The notes under the pieces: model-generated | Databases searched by the model: none | What the model saw: only the letters and a program-made list of their open reading frames with translations | What the model was told of the DNA's origin: nothing | Part shown: piece by piece, positions 1 through 9,099 of the stretch | Layout: every line of letters starts with the position of its first letter | Numbering within the stretch: the first letter of the stretch is position 1 | Program-made: the position numbers and the translations under genes | From: Leptospira inadai serovar Lyme str. 10 | GTDB lineage: Bacteria > Spirochaetota > Leptospiria > Leptospirales > Leptospiraceae | Reading direction: 5' to 3' | DNA: 64,000 nt | Assembly (NCBI RefSeq): GCF_000243675.2 | Contig: NZ_AHMM02000025.1 | Span: 372,001 to 436,000, forward strand

Positions 1-906
1 TTCGACCCCCAATCCCCTCCCGGAATTTTTTATATCAACGCCGAATTAAATAATCTCTTTGCATTCAAACATAGATTTTTATCCGTAAAGGGAGAAGCTA
101 AATACGTCTATCCCATGATTGCCATCCCGAGCTTTCACGCATTCATATATAACGGCGAAATTGTCGGTAAAGCCAAGATCTTCCCGTTCGTGCCTAAGAT
201 CGAAGTGGAAGGCGAAGCGTTTCGACTTCAATCGGATAGGATCTTATTACCTTACCTTTCCGAGAGAATTATTAGCGGCGAACTTTATAGCAGGTTTATT
301 CTCGAAACGTCCATTCGCGATCGATCGAAAGAAACCGTAGCGGAACTGTTCGCCAATATGGTCGGTTCCGGAAATCTAGAAATTAGAAACGGGGAATTGA
401 TAGGATACGCAAATTTCATGATTCCCGTACTGAATACTCTCGGAAAAATCATCAGCTTTAAAGGCGTAGACGGAAGAAAATTCCAGTTTTCCGATCTGAA
501 GTCCGACTTAAGAGTCAAAAATAACCGACTTTTCTTTCCCAACTTATCCATCGAAGGAAGCGGAATGGAAGTCGATGGAAACGGAAATTTAGGTTTTGAT
601 AAACGAATCGATATGATCCTTTACCTTCGCTTGGGCGGTAAAGTAGTAGGGCAGGCGGCAAAAATACCCATCCTCTACAAAGGAATTTTCGGAAAAGGAA
701 TTCCTTATATCGATCCGATTTGGTTGGGTTCCGTCTATGCGGGTTCTATCTTACTCGGTCCCTATCTTCTACCCTTGGGTGGTCCGTATGGAGGAGGCGT
801 TGCGGGTTCAGTGATCGGGGAATACGTTCGCGATTTATGGGACGGAGTTAACAGTTTGTTCGGCGGTTCCGACGACGATACTTCGAAAAAACCCAAAGGC
901 AAATAG
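1..906 (+). CDS. AsmA-like protein, C-terminal part (5' end outside window)
   Basis: The frame is open from the first base, so this is the 3' part of a longer gene. The first in-frame ATG (115) has no good ribosome site and lies inside the conserved stretch, so it is probably internal. The visible 301 residues alternate short beta-strand-like segments. They include the pattern seen at the C-terminus of AsmA/YhdP-type proteins, where a 'sequence below its effective depth' repeat (FSDLKSDLRVKNNRLFF..LSIEGSG) leads into a V.GNG.L strand. The tail is rich in Gly/Pro and hydrophobic residues and ends in a Lys-rich tip. AsmA-family proteins are long periplasmic bridges linked to envelope lipid transport. 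That role is family knowledge and is not proved here. Without the N-terminus, the membrane anchor and full length cannot be judged. Confidence 0.6.
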   Translation, partial: FDPQSPPGIFYINAELNNLFAFKHRFLSVKGEAKYVYPMIAIPSFHAFIYNGEIVGKAKIFPFVPKIEVEGEAFRLQSDRILLPYLSERIISGELYSRFILETSIRDRSKETVAELFANMVGSGNLEIRNGELIGYANFMIPVLNTLGKIISFKGVDGRKFQFSDLKSDLRVKNNRLFFPNLSIEGSGMEVDGNGNLGFDKRIDMILYLRLGGKVVGQAAKIPILYKGIFGKGIPYIDPIWLGSVYAGSILLGPYLLPLGGPYGGGVAGSVIGEYVRDLWDGVNSLFGGSDDDTSKKPKGK

Positions 907-916
907 ACTTCCGCCT

Positions 917-2887
917 TCAAAAGGCTCGCCGCTCCAGTTCTTCTTCAGACGGAAAAATTAAATTTCGATTTAATAGTTCGTGTCCTAAATTCAAAAAAGC
1001 CCTTCCTTTCAAAAAGTGAGAATCGCAGATTTCGGGTTTGGAGTCGCAAATGGAAGAAAAAACGCGTGGAGGATTGACGGTATATTTTAGATTTCTATTT
1101 CCGTCGACAAAGTGCGTATAAAAAAGATCGTTTTCTATCCAACCGAACAAATTACCGTAAGCAAAGTATGCGGAAGCGGAATGTTTTGGAGAAAGCAAAT
1201 CTCTGCCCATAGCGGAGAAGTAGGCTTCTTTTCCGACTAAGCCAAGAACGGTCGGTATTACATCCAATTGAGAGGCATAATGATCGTCGATACCGGGCTG
1301 AATTCTATCCGGAGCGTAGATCAAAAATGGAATATTACGATCTTCGTAATAATCCAAATATCGATGATGAGTATGGTCCGCCACAAAAATGAAAACCGTA
1401 TTCTTAAAGTATCCGGACTTTTTCGCCCTAGAAATAAAATCCTGAATTGCCCAATCGGCATAATGATAAACGTTTAGATACTCGAAATCTTGGACGGAAG
1501 AGTCGAAAATCCTAAATCTTCCCGCGGGAGGTCGATACGGATAGTGCGTCGAAAGAGTGAGAGAAACACCTAAAAAGGGTTTTTTAGATGCGGAGATTTT
1601 TTCATGCAGTACTTGTAATACGTCCGCGTCGTCATATCCCCATGCTCCCAATCGAAACCGATTCATTTTGGCTATTTCTTTTTCACCCACGACGGTATCG
1701 AATCCCCAATGAGGTATTAATGTTGCTTTATTATCAAAACTTAAATCACCACCGGTAACAAAGAATGTTTCGTAACCGAGCTTCTTAAAGATATTTCCGA
1801 TTCCGGAAAAATTACCCAATACTTGGTGAGTTCGTACTACTGTAAGCCCCGGTCTATCGGATATACCGGTCAATACGGACAGCATCCCGTTTGTGGTTCT
1901 ACCGCCCGAGGCAAAGAAGCGCGTGTAGAATCTACCTTCCCGTAGAAGTCGATTAAAGTGAGGAGTGAGTTCCTTTCCGGCGATTTTACCGTCGGATATC
2001 GGGTTGATGAATTTTCCCGTCCAATTCTCTAAAAGAATCAATACGACATTGGGCGACATCCCGAAGTTCGTTTGGTTTTGCTTTCTCAAAAGCGGAAATT
2101 TTTTACTGACGAATTGCGCGCCCGGATAGCTAATCTCCGCCTGAACGACAGCCACCGCCTGATCCATATCTAGAGATAAATAATTCGGAATAGATTGGCT
2201 TTTTAAATCCATTATGGAAGTGAAAATACCGTTTAACGCGATATTATTCACGAACGCATGACTGGAAACGATCGCATTGCTAGCTCTCAGGGGAGTTTCT
2301 TGAATTCCTCCTCGAATTGCGATAATCGAAATTATTAATAGAATACAGCACTGGACCGATTCGTTTTTCCGATTTCCCGGTTCATACCGGTAGGGATTAT
2401 ATTTCAAAAAGTAATAAGTCGATACCGGCAGGAAAATCGAAAATAGTGCCAAGGCGGAGGCGATAAATATAGGGCTGTCTTCGAAAGCCGACTTAAGAAT
2501 AACTCCTAGATCTTTTCCGATAAATACGAAGCCTTCGTAGCCGATATGTTTGTTGGCATTCTCAAAATAAATGATATCGGCTATTAAATGCGAAATCATC
2601 CAAACGCTGATGAGAATCGGAGTGTATCCCCAAAAAAAGACGTAGTATTTGTAACGATTCAAGTAGGGAATTGCGGATAATACCGCAAACGTTCCTAAGA
2701 GAATTCCAATTACAGAAAAATCAAATCGCAAACCGACAAATAAAGCAAAGAGAACGTCCTTGGATTCTACACCTTGCAATCGGTAAGAATAAATCCATAA
2801 AAATGCGGCTTTGTAACCGACCAGAATTGTACCGAAAAAGAGAGCGTAACCACCTATTAACTTAAGATTCGAAGGGAGACGTTTCAT
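917..2887 (-). CDS. LtaS-like membrane sulfatase / phosphoglycerol transferase
   Basis: This is a 656-aa protein with about five N-terminal membrane segments (roughly residues 10-200) followed by a large extracytoplasmic sulfatase/alkaline-phosphatase-fold domain. GGRTTNG near residue 330 matches the LtaS nucleophile motif GKTSDSE, with Thr331 as probable nucleophile. LLENWTG supplies the first metal-site acid and VADHTHH the later metal-binding Asp/His pair. In Gram-positives the family polymerises lipoteichoic acid. Gram-negative members move phosphoglycerol or phosphoethanolamine onto envelope glycans or lipids. Leptospires have no teichoic acid, so a headgroup transferase acting on glycan or lipid A is the more likely job (inference). 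It converges with the AsmA-like gene, with a 10-nt gap. The start ATG at 2887 directly precedes the first membrane helix. Confidence 0.8.
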   Translation of the reverse strand: MKRLPSNLKLIGGYALFFGTILVGYKAAFLWIYSYRLQGVESKDVLFALFVGLRFDFSVIGILLGTFAVLSAIPYLNRYKYYVFFWGYTPILISVWMISHLIADIIYFENANKHIGYEGFVFIGKDLGVILKSAFEDSPIFIASALALFSIFLPVSTYYFLKYNPYRYEPGNRKNESVQCCILLIISIIAIRGGIQETPLRASNAIVSSHAFVNNIALNGIFTSIMDLKSQSIPNYLSLDMDQAVAVVQAEISYPGAQFVSKKFPLLRKQNQTNFGMSPNVVLILLENWTGKFINPISDGKIAGKELTPHFNRLLREGRFYTRFFASGGRTTNGMLSVLTGISDRPGLTVVRTHQVLGNFSGIGNIFKKLGYETFFVTGGDLSFDNKATLIPHWGFDTVVGEKEIAKMNRFRLGAWGYDDADVLQVLHEKISASKKPFLGVSLTLSTHYPYRPPAGRFRIFDSSVQDFEYLNVYHYADWAIQDFISRAKKSGYFKNTVFIFVADHTHHRYLDYYEDRNIPFLIYAPDRIQPGIDDHYASQLDVIPTVLGLVGKEAYFSAMGRDLLSPKHSASAYFAYGNLFGWIENDLFYTHFVDGNRNLKYTVNPPRVFSSICDSKPEICDSHFLKGRAFLNLGHELLNRNLIFPSEEELERRAF

Positions 2888-3024
2888 CGACTATTTAATA
2901 AGAGACCAAGCCTAATTGGCCGGAGCAACCCAAAAATAGTTTTAGAGAAATTCGAAGTTCAATCTCGACGATCGTACCGGTGATATCTTTAGGCTGTAGT
3001 CGGTAGACTACATTCCAAAACGGA

Positions 3025-4947
3025 CTAATTGAAATCCAAATCTAGTCCTTCTAATTTTAAGACTTCCAAAGCATTGCTAGATTGAACGATGCCGGGACGA
3101 ATTCGATAGTCGAAACTCATTTTACCGTCTTTAATTTCCTCTCGGAAATGACGTAATAAAAGCCCGCTCAAGCCGGCTAACTCGAGATCATGCGTAGTTA
3201 CGATACCGAATACTCGAGAGCTTTTTAGACGTTTGAGAATCCCTTTGCAGGCTAGAGTTCTTTCTCTAGAATTGGTTCCCTTTAGGATTTCGTCCAAAAG
3301 AACCAGATGCTCCGATTTTGAATCCGAGACTTCGGTTAGAATTTTTGCCAGTCTTCTCACTTCCGCGTAAAAGAAAGAAATACCTTCGTCTACCGAGTCC
3401 TCATTGCGAATACTCGAGTGAACTTTTAAAAGAGGTGTGGAAAAGGAGGAAGCCGGAACCGGCGCACCGGCCATAGATAAAATTCCGCAAATACCGACGG
3501 AACGCAAGTAGGTCGTTTTGCCGGACATATTAGAGCCGGTTAAAAGCAGCAAATCTCCCGGTGCAACCGGTTCCAAATTATTCGGAACTCTCTTTTCTGC
3601 GTGAATCAACGGATGCACTAAATCCTTCGCCTCTATTTTTTTTCCATCCGATTCTTTTAATATACTTGGGAAGGTAAAGCTAGGTTCGATCCATCGTAAA
3701 TTAGCGAGCGGTAATAAGGAATCTAGTTCGCAGAGCTCTTCGAATGCGGGTAGAATTTTTTTCCCCCACTCTTCCCACCATTGATCATACCGCTTCCAAA
3801 ACCATAAATCGAATAGGAAAAGGAAATTTAAGACACTATGCGGTAACGGTGCTTGCGAGTACGAAGCTCTGTCTGCGATTTTTCTAAGTTCTTTCCAGCA
3901 TCGAACAAATTCAGCATCGGTCCAATCCCTCAGAAATTCCCGGCCGGAAGTCCCGATTACCTTTGATCTTAAAACGTATCTTAATAATTTCCCTAGTTCG
4001 GATAACGTTTCCGCTTGTTGGGCCAAAGGTGAGATCAACTCTAAGGATGCATTTCTATAAATTCCGAAAAGTCCTAGGTTTAATAAGAAAAAACCGAACC
4101 CCCAAGTTTTCCCGAAAACGAGGCCGATAAGAACGGCGAGCCATACGAATACGATCCAGAAAGGAAAGATGAATCGAATCCATCTTCCTTGATTTGCCAA
4201 AGCTCGCTTCCAAAACTCCTTCGGTTCTTCCTTGAATAATCCGCTTGGAGGCGAAACTTCTCTCGGAGCCTCTCTATCTTTATCGTAACGTAAAATCGAA
4301 GGAATGTAGGATGGGAGAGCTTCTTCTTTAATTTCTTTTTTGGCCGGGATGGACGCTTCGTATAATCCGAATTGACGCAGAATCTTTTGCAATACTCCGG
4401 ATCGCCGGGAGAGAGCTGAAACGCTGCCCTGCCTTTCGCGAACGGCCGACGTTAAATCGGGATCTAAAAAGTATCCTAGAAATTTAGAGTAACCGGCAAG
4501 GGTGGATGTCGTATCAATCCTGGCCAAAATACCTTTCTCACCCAGAAAGTCCAAATCTTTGGTCCAGGAAGGTAAATTCCGATCCATAGAAATTTCACGG
4601 TATATTTCCCGTTTCAATTTCGGATAACCATCTGCGTTCAACGACAATCTTGCTTTTTGACGTTCTATAAGCCCGCGCCAAACTTCCAGACGCTTCGATT
4701 TATCTCTTCGCGCTTGATAAAGGGCTAGAAGACGATAAAAGGCCCAAAGAAAAAATATGGATGGAAGATAGTAAATTTCGGAAGAAACCCGAATTATATA
4801 TGTGGCAAAAATCCAGGTAAGAAAGGCACCGAACGCCAGGAGCCTCAATGACGATAGTAAGCGTAATTTTTTTTCCTCGCGCAAGAGAAGGCGGGATATA
4901 CGGGAAATTCTCCGTTCGACGGAAAACATCCGAGATGGAATATTCAT
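3025..4947 (-). CDS. Membrane-tethered MutS-family ATPase
   Basis: The open frame reaches 5043, but the ATG at 4947 is chosen because it overlaps the stop of the upstream small gene as ATGA; this gives 640 aa. The last third is a MutS ABC-type ATPase: Walker [10 protein letters not shown] near residue 471, [10 protein letters not shown] as Walker B, and the switch histidine in VTTHD. The mismatch-recognition and connector domains of MutS are absent. Two hydrophobic helices lie near the N-terminus and another pair sits mid-protein ([14 protein letters not shown].. and a following helix), so the ATPase is probably anchored on the cytoplasmic side of the membrane. Housekeeping mismatch repair is unlikely from this architecture. 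Some bacteria encode similar TM-containing MutS homologues of unknown role. The ATPase call is firm; substrate and pathway are unknown. Confidence 0.82.
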   Translation of the reverse strand: MNIPSRMFSVERRISRISRLLLREEKKLRLLSSLRLLAFGAFLTWIFATYIIRVSSEIYYLPSIFFLWAFYRLLALYQARRDKSKRLEVWRGLIERQKARLSLNADGYPKLKREIYREISMDRNLPSWTKDLDFLGEKGILARIDTTSTLAGYSKFLGYFLDPDLTSAVRERQGSVSALSRRSGVLQKILRQFGLYEASIPAKKEIKEEALPSYIPSILRYDKDREAPREVSPPSGLFKEEPKEFWKRALANQGRWIRFIFPFWIVFVWLAVLIGLVFGKTWGFGFFLLNLGLFGIYRNASLELISPLAQQAETLSELGKLLRYVLRSKVIGTSGREFLRDWTDAEFVRCWKELRKIADRASYSQAPLPHSVLNFLFLFDLWFWKRYDQWWEEWGKKILPAFEELCELDSLLPLANLRWIEPSFTFPSILKESDGKKIEAKDLVHPLIHAEKRVPNNLEPVAPGDLLLLTGSNMSGKTTYLRSVGICGILSMAGAPVPASSFSTPLLKVHSSIRNEDSVDEGISFFYAEVRRLAKILTEVSDSKSEHLVLLDEILKGTNSRERTLACKGILKRLKSSRVFGIVTTHDLELAGLSGLLLRHFREEIKDGKMSFDYRIRPGIVQSSNALEVLKLEGLDLDFN

Positions 4948-5177
4948 ATCGCTGCTGAAACGTTCTCGTAGTTTTCCGATTCTCGACGATATAATTCGTG
5001 ATCCAGCAGGCGAACCAAAGAACCGAGATCGTTCATGACCCATCTGGAGACCATCCGACCCCTGTCCTTACCGCGGAATTTATCCACGTAGACATAGCCG
5101 AATAGGTCCGTGCCGTACTCGTAAACGACGTACCTACCCGACCTACGGCCCGTTCGATTTTCCAGACGAATCAGCAT
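4944..5177 (-). CDS. Small conserved-looking protein, translationally coupled to the MutS-like ATPase
   Basis: This 77-aa ORF has a stop codon overlapping the start of the MutS-family gene as ATGA, a typical arrangement for translational coupling. I do not recognise the family. The sequence is basic and tyrosine-rich at the N-terminus ([28 protein letters not shown]). It continues into an amphipathic stretch ([20 protein letters not shown]) that could form a helix. It has no signal peptide, cysteine motif or membrane span. The ATG at 5177 follows an A-rich stretch without a strong Shine-Dalgarno. The alternative is that this is the out-of-frame leader of the longer MutS frame, but the ATGA junction and protein-like composition favour a real gene. 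If real, it is the likely partner or regulator of the ATPase. Confidence 0.6.
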   Translation of the reverse strand: MLIRLENRTGRRSGRYVVYEYGTDLFGYVYVDKFRGKDRGRMVSRWVMNDLGSLVRLLDHELYRRESENYENVSAAI

Positions 5178-5339
5178 TTTAACCGTTTTTACCTAGTACT
5201 TTCTTATCGTACAAGAAAAAAAAACCTCAAGTATTTTGCGAATGCCCCGAAGTATAGTTTGGGAGAAGGCTTCCTTTCCAAGGACGGAAAAACGGACCTT
5301 CCTTCTTCATCCCCGAAAAGGGTCGCACGGAGGCGATTT

Positions 5340-5546
5340 ATGATGTATTCGGAAATGGATCCGGATCTACGGAGTTCCTTTGCCAAAATAGGCAAAACCT
5401 TCGCCAATCTAACCAACGATACAGCCTTACCCGCTTACGGCTTAAAGGCCGGTAGCTTATTGGATACGAAGCAGCTAAAAAAGCTAGTTGAAATTCGAAA
5501 ACGAAGAATCAATTCCAAGCAGTGGCAGCGGTTCCAAAAAGATTAA
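5340..5546 (+). CDS. Small basic hypothetical protein
   Basis: The open frame begins upstream at a TTG, but a strong ribosome site, GGAGG, sits 6 nt before the ATG at 5340 (a second ATG follows at 5343). That start gives 68 aa. The protein has no signal peptide or membrane segment. Its C-terminal half is basic (KKLVEIRKRRINSKQWQRF), which could contact nucleic acid, but that is speculation. The family is not recognised. It faces the caspase-like gene tail to tail across a hairpin. The good Shine-Dalgarno is the main support that it is expressed. Confidence 0.5.
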   Translation: MMYSEMDPDLRSSFAKIGKTFANLTNDTALPAYGLKAGSLLDTKQLKKLVEIRKRRINSKQWQRFQKD

Positions 5547-5567
5547 AGGCCCGTTCAGGAATTGAAA

Positions 5568-5587
5568 AGCCTTCCTTGGAGAAGGCT
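5568..5587. terminator. Intergenic hairpin between convergent genes
   Basis: The arms agccttc (5568-5574) and gaaggct (5581-5587) form a 7-bp stem with a 6-nt loop. On the minus strand the stem is followed by a short T-rich run (TTTTC), so it can act as a terminator for the caspase-like gene. On the plus strand the following AATTT is weaker. Confidence 0.5.
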
Positions 5588-5622
5588 AATTTCAACGGTT
5601 TACGGGACAAAAATCTCCGAAA

Positions 5623-7245
5623 TTAATATTTGGTTTTAGTCGAAGGAAGCTTGACGTTTAAAATAACGTCAACCGCAGTCACCTCGCCCTCCTTAACCAC
5701 TAAATTGGAATTGTTCAGATTCAGATCCTCCGCAAACGAAGCCTTAATTTCGTATTCTCCGGGTTTGAGATTCGTGAACCAAAAGTTTCCGTTTTGGTCG
5801 GTATTGAGTTTCTGAATTCCCGAAACGCTCGAAATCGTAGGCATATAAATCGGCTGATTCAAAACCGGGTTATCCAAGGTTTGGTAGAATACCTTACCGC
5901 GAATCGCACCGAAGCCCGTCATCGAAGCGATTACTTCAAGTTCGTTCTTCTTATTCGGAATCACTGCCTGAGTCTTTTGCACTTCAGGATAATCGTCCGC
6001 CTGAATCGTCACTTTGTGAACTCCCGCAGGAAGATCTTTCAAAGTCAGAATATAAATCGATCCTGGAACTAATTTGCCCATCTTCTTAACTGCGCCCCAA
6101 TAAGCGGACGATTCAGTGCTGATTTTGGTTTCGTATTCCTTATCATCGATCAAAACTTTAATTGAGCGACTTCCTTGTCGTTTTTTACCCGTTGATAAGC
6201 GAATGTCCGGCGGAAGGTCGGAAAGTCCATAGGCCCTGTCCTGAATAATCGTCGTTTTAATTACGAGATCACCTTTTAAGTTTGTCGGAACGACCGGGGG
6301 TTCTTGCGGAGTGACTACCGGCACGACCGGATCGACTTTGGGCGGATCAATGTCGGGAGTAGGAGTAGGCGTTACGGGTGGCTTAGTAGGCTCCACAGCC
6401 GGGGGCGGTTCCGGTTTCTTTTCTCCCGCAAGGAAAATACCGGAAGCGTTTCCCGATACCTGAGGCACCTGGTCGTGATCGAACTTTTTAGCCATCGCGA
6501 CCGTATCGTCTCTCGAAACGAAAAAAGCCTCCAGCGCAGTGACTACATTGTCTTGGTTTAAATCCGCAGTCGAAAGGGCTTTCCCGAAAGTATAAGTGAA
6601 GATCCCATGGTTGATATTACCGCCGACTTCGATAGCGGTTTGATTATCGTCGGCCGACGAGATAATCGCTTTGTCTTGAAAATAAAAATCCTGAGGATCC
6701 TGGCGAACGGTTCCATCACTTCCTTGTGGGATCGGAACGGGTGCTGCACCTCGAGTCGCTCTTCCTTTTTTGGCGATTCCACCCGAGAAGCAACAATCGA
6801 ATACGAAAACGGTTTTCGGCGATTTAACATCGCTGAGGTAATCATTTAGTTCGTCGTCGCTGAGATGAGGACGGTCGTAACATATGATGTAATTCCGCAT
6901 TCCGTTCTTCGCGTTCGCATCCCTCTGAAACGCTCCGTGGCCTGAAAAATACAGAAATACCGTATCGCTGGACTTTGCGCGGGAAGCTAGGGCTTTGATT
7001 TCTTTTTGAATAGTATCCTTAGTTACGTCTTTTCCTAGGACAATTCTAATATCATCGAACTTTCCTACGCGCTTGATTTCGTCATGTAGGTACTTTGCGT
7101 CGGCCTCACAAAGGTTTAATTCGGGGATGCCCGCCTTATTCCCTTTATAATTAGATCCGAAAATGAGACCGAACCTTCTCTGTGCAAATACATCCGTAGA
7201 AAACAGAAAAAGAGAGATTCCGATTACTGAAATTAAGGATTTCAA
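5623..7245 (-). CDS. Secreted caspase-like cysteine peptidase with C-terminal beta domains
   Basis: This 540-aa protein starts with a signal peptide ending near AFA..FAQ (residue 21). A C14 caspase-like domain spans about residues 24-265, with the catalytic His103 in FSGHG and the Cys dyad motif DCCFSGG, where Cys152 is the expected nucleophile. A Pro/Thr/Val-rich linker (about 275-320, with PTPTP-type repeats) follows. It leads to two beta-sandwich modules resembling PEGA and carboxypeptidase-regulatory-like domains (about 330-535). The family cleaves after basic or acidic residues in the cytosol of eukaryotes; bacterial members are often fused to sensory or repeat domains. Here the signal peptide places it outside the cytoplasm. 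The catalytic residues are present, so it is probably active. Cell-surface or periplasmic processing is an inference. AGGAGG lies 12 nt before the ATG. Confidence 0.82.
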   Translation of the reverse strand: MKSLISVIGISLFLFSTDVFAQRRFGLIFGSNYKGNKAGIPELNLCEADAKYLHDEIKRVGKFDDIRIVLGKDVTKDTIQKEIKALASRAKSSDTVFLYFSGHGAFQRDANAKNGMRNYIICYDRPHLSDDELNDYLSDVKSPKTVFVFDCCFSGGIAKKGRATRGAAPVPIPQGSDGTVRQDPQDFYFQDKAIISSADDNQTAIEVGGNINHGIFTYTFGKALSTADLNQDNVVTALEAFFVSRDDTVAMAKKFDHDQVPQVSGNASGIFLAGEKKPEPPPAVEPTKPPVTPTPTPDIDPPKVDPVVPVVTPQEPPVVPTNLKGDLVIKTTIIQDRAYGLSDLPPDIRLSTGKKRQGSRSIKVLIDDKEYETKISTESSAYWGAVKKMGKLVPGSIYILTLKDLPAGVHKVTIQADDYPEVQKTQAVIPNKKNELEVIASMTGFGAIRGKVFYQTLDNPVLNQPIYMPTISSVSGIQKLNTDQNGNFWFTNLKPGEYEIKASFAEDLNLNNSNLVVKEGEVTAVDVILNVKLPSTKTKY

Positions 7246-7463
7246 TCCGAGGCCTCCTGGCTTGAGTGGGACTCAAGGTAGCAAAAACTAATCGTTTGTC
7301 ATTATTTTTTTGCCTTAGTGACGCCCCTTTTTATGCAATCAAAATTACGGATAAAAGGGATTATTTGGGGAATTTTTTTCAATTCCTAAGGTCAAATCAA
7401 CTCCATTCCTTGAAATTCGATATAATCTCTAAATAATACGGTCCCAAGTCCGAGAATTAAAAT

Positions 7464-7835
7464 ATGAAAACGACTCTTCTCTATATCATGGCATTCTTTT
7501 ATATTCTAGCAGGTTCGTTCCATTTTATAAACCCGGCCTTTTATCTAAGAATGATGCCTCCTTATATTCCGTTTCATTCGGAAGTAATCATTGTCAGCGG
7601 CATCATCGAAATTCTATTGGGAATATTCTTAATCCCTAAATTCACTCGCAGGCAAGCGGCGTGGGGCATCGTTCTTTTGCTGATTGCCGTATATCCCGCA
7701 AATATTCAGATGTTTTTGGATGCATGGAAGTCGAATAATCCGAAATTGTGGGTCACAATCGTTCGCTTACCGTTTCAATTTTTGTTTATTTGGTGGGCCT
7801 GGATTTATACGAGAACGGACAAGAATCATCGTTAA
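7464..7835 (+). CDS. DoxX-like small membrane protein
   Basis: This 123-aa protein has four predicted membrane helices spread over the whole length. The first helix pattern, YILAGSFHFINPAFYLRMMPPYIP, is typical of the DoxX/SURF4-like superfamily, and a short hydrophilic tail (RTDKNHR) ends it. DoxX-like proteins have been linked to redox or thiol stress complexes in some bacteria, but most small members have no assigned role. It stands alone, divergent from the caspase-like gene and convergent with ilvC, sharing a bidirectional terminator with the latter. No catalytic motif is visible. Confidence 0.65.
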   Translation: MKTTLLYIMAFFYILAGSFHFINPAFYLRMMPPYIPFHSEVIIVSGIIEILLGIFLIPKFTRRQAAWGIVLLLIAVYPANIQMFLDAWKSNNPKLWVTIVRLPFQFLFIWWAWIYTRTDKNHR

Positions 7836-7840
7836 ATAAA

Positions 7841-7865
7841 AAAGGCCGGAATAAATCCGGCCTTT
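7841..7865. terminator. Bidirectional intrinsic terminator (DoxX-like / ilvC)
   Basis: A perfect 10-bp inverted repeat, aaaggccgga / tccggccttt, encloses a 5-nt loop. On the minus strand the stem is followed by TTTTATTT, a good U-tract, so it serves ilvC. On the plus strand it lies six bases past the DoxX-like stop and is followed by a short T run. Confidence 0.85.
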
Positions 7866-7888
7866 CATCCAAGTTTATTCGGAAAACA

Positions 7889-8998
<1,110 letters not shown>

Positions 8999-9099
8999 TT
9001 ATGGGCTTCCGTCTTGAGGACAGCGAGTCGAACCTGCGTCCCTAGAGGGTCCTTTTGACAGCACATTGCGAAAAGGCCCATTCCACAACCTAAAATTCC

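Noticed and set aside
5204..5416. Minus-strand ORF overlapping the 68-aa gene
   Set aside because: No ribosome site, and the opposite strand has a better start with GGAGG.
9025..9034. T-arm-like string GGTTCGACTC on the minus strand
   Set aside because: No matching T-stem, acceptor or anticodon arm could be folded around it, so it is not a tRNA.
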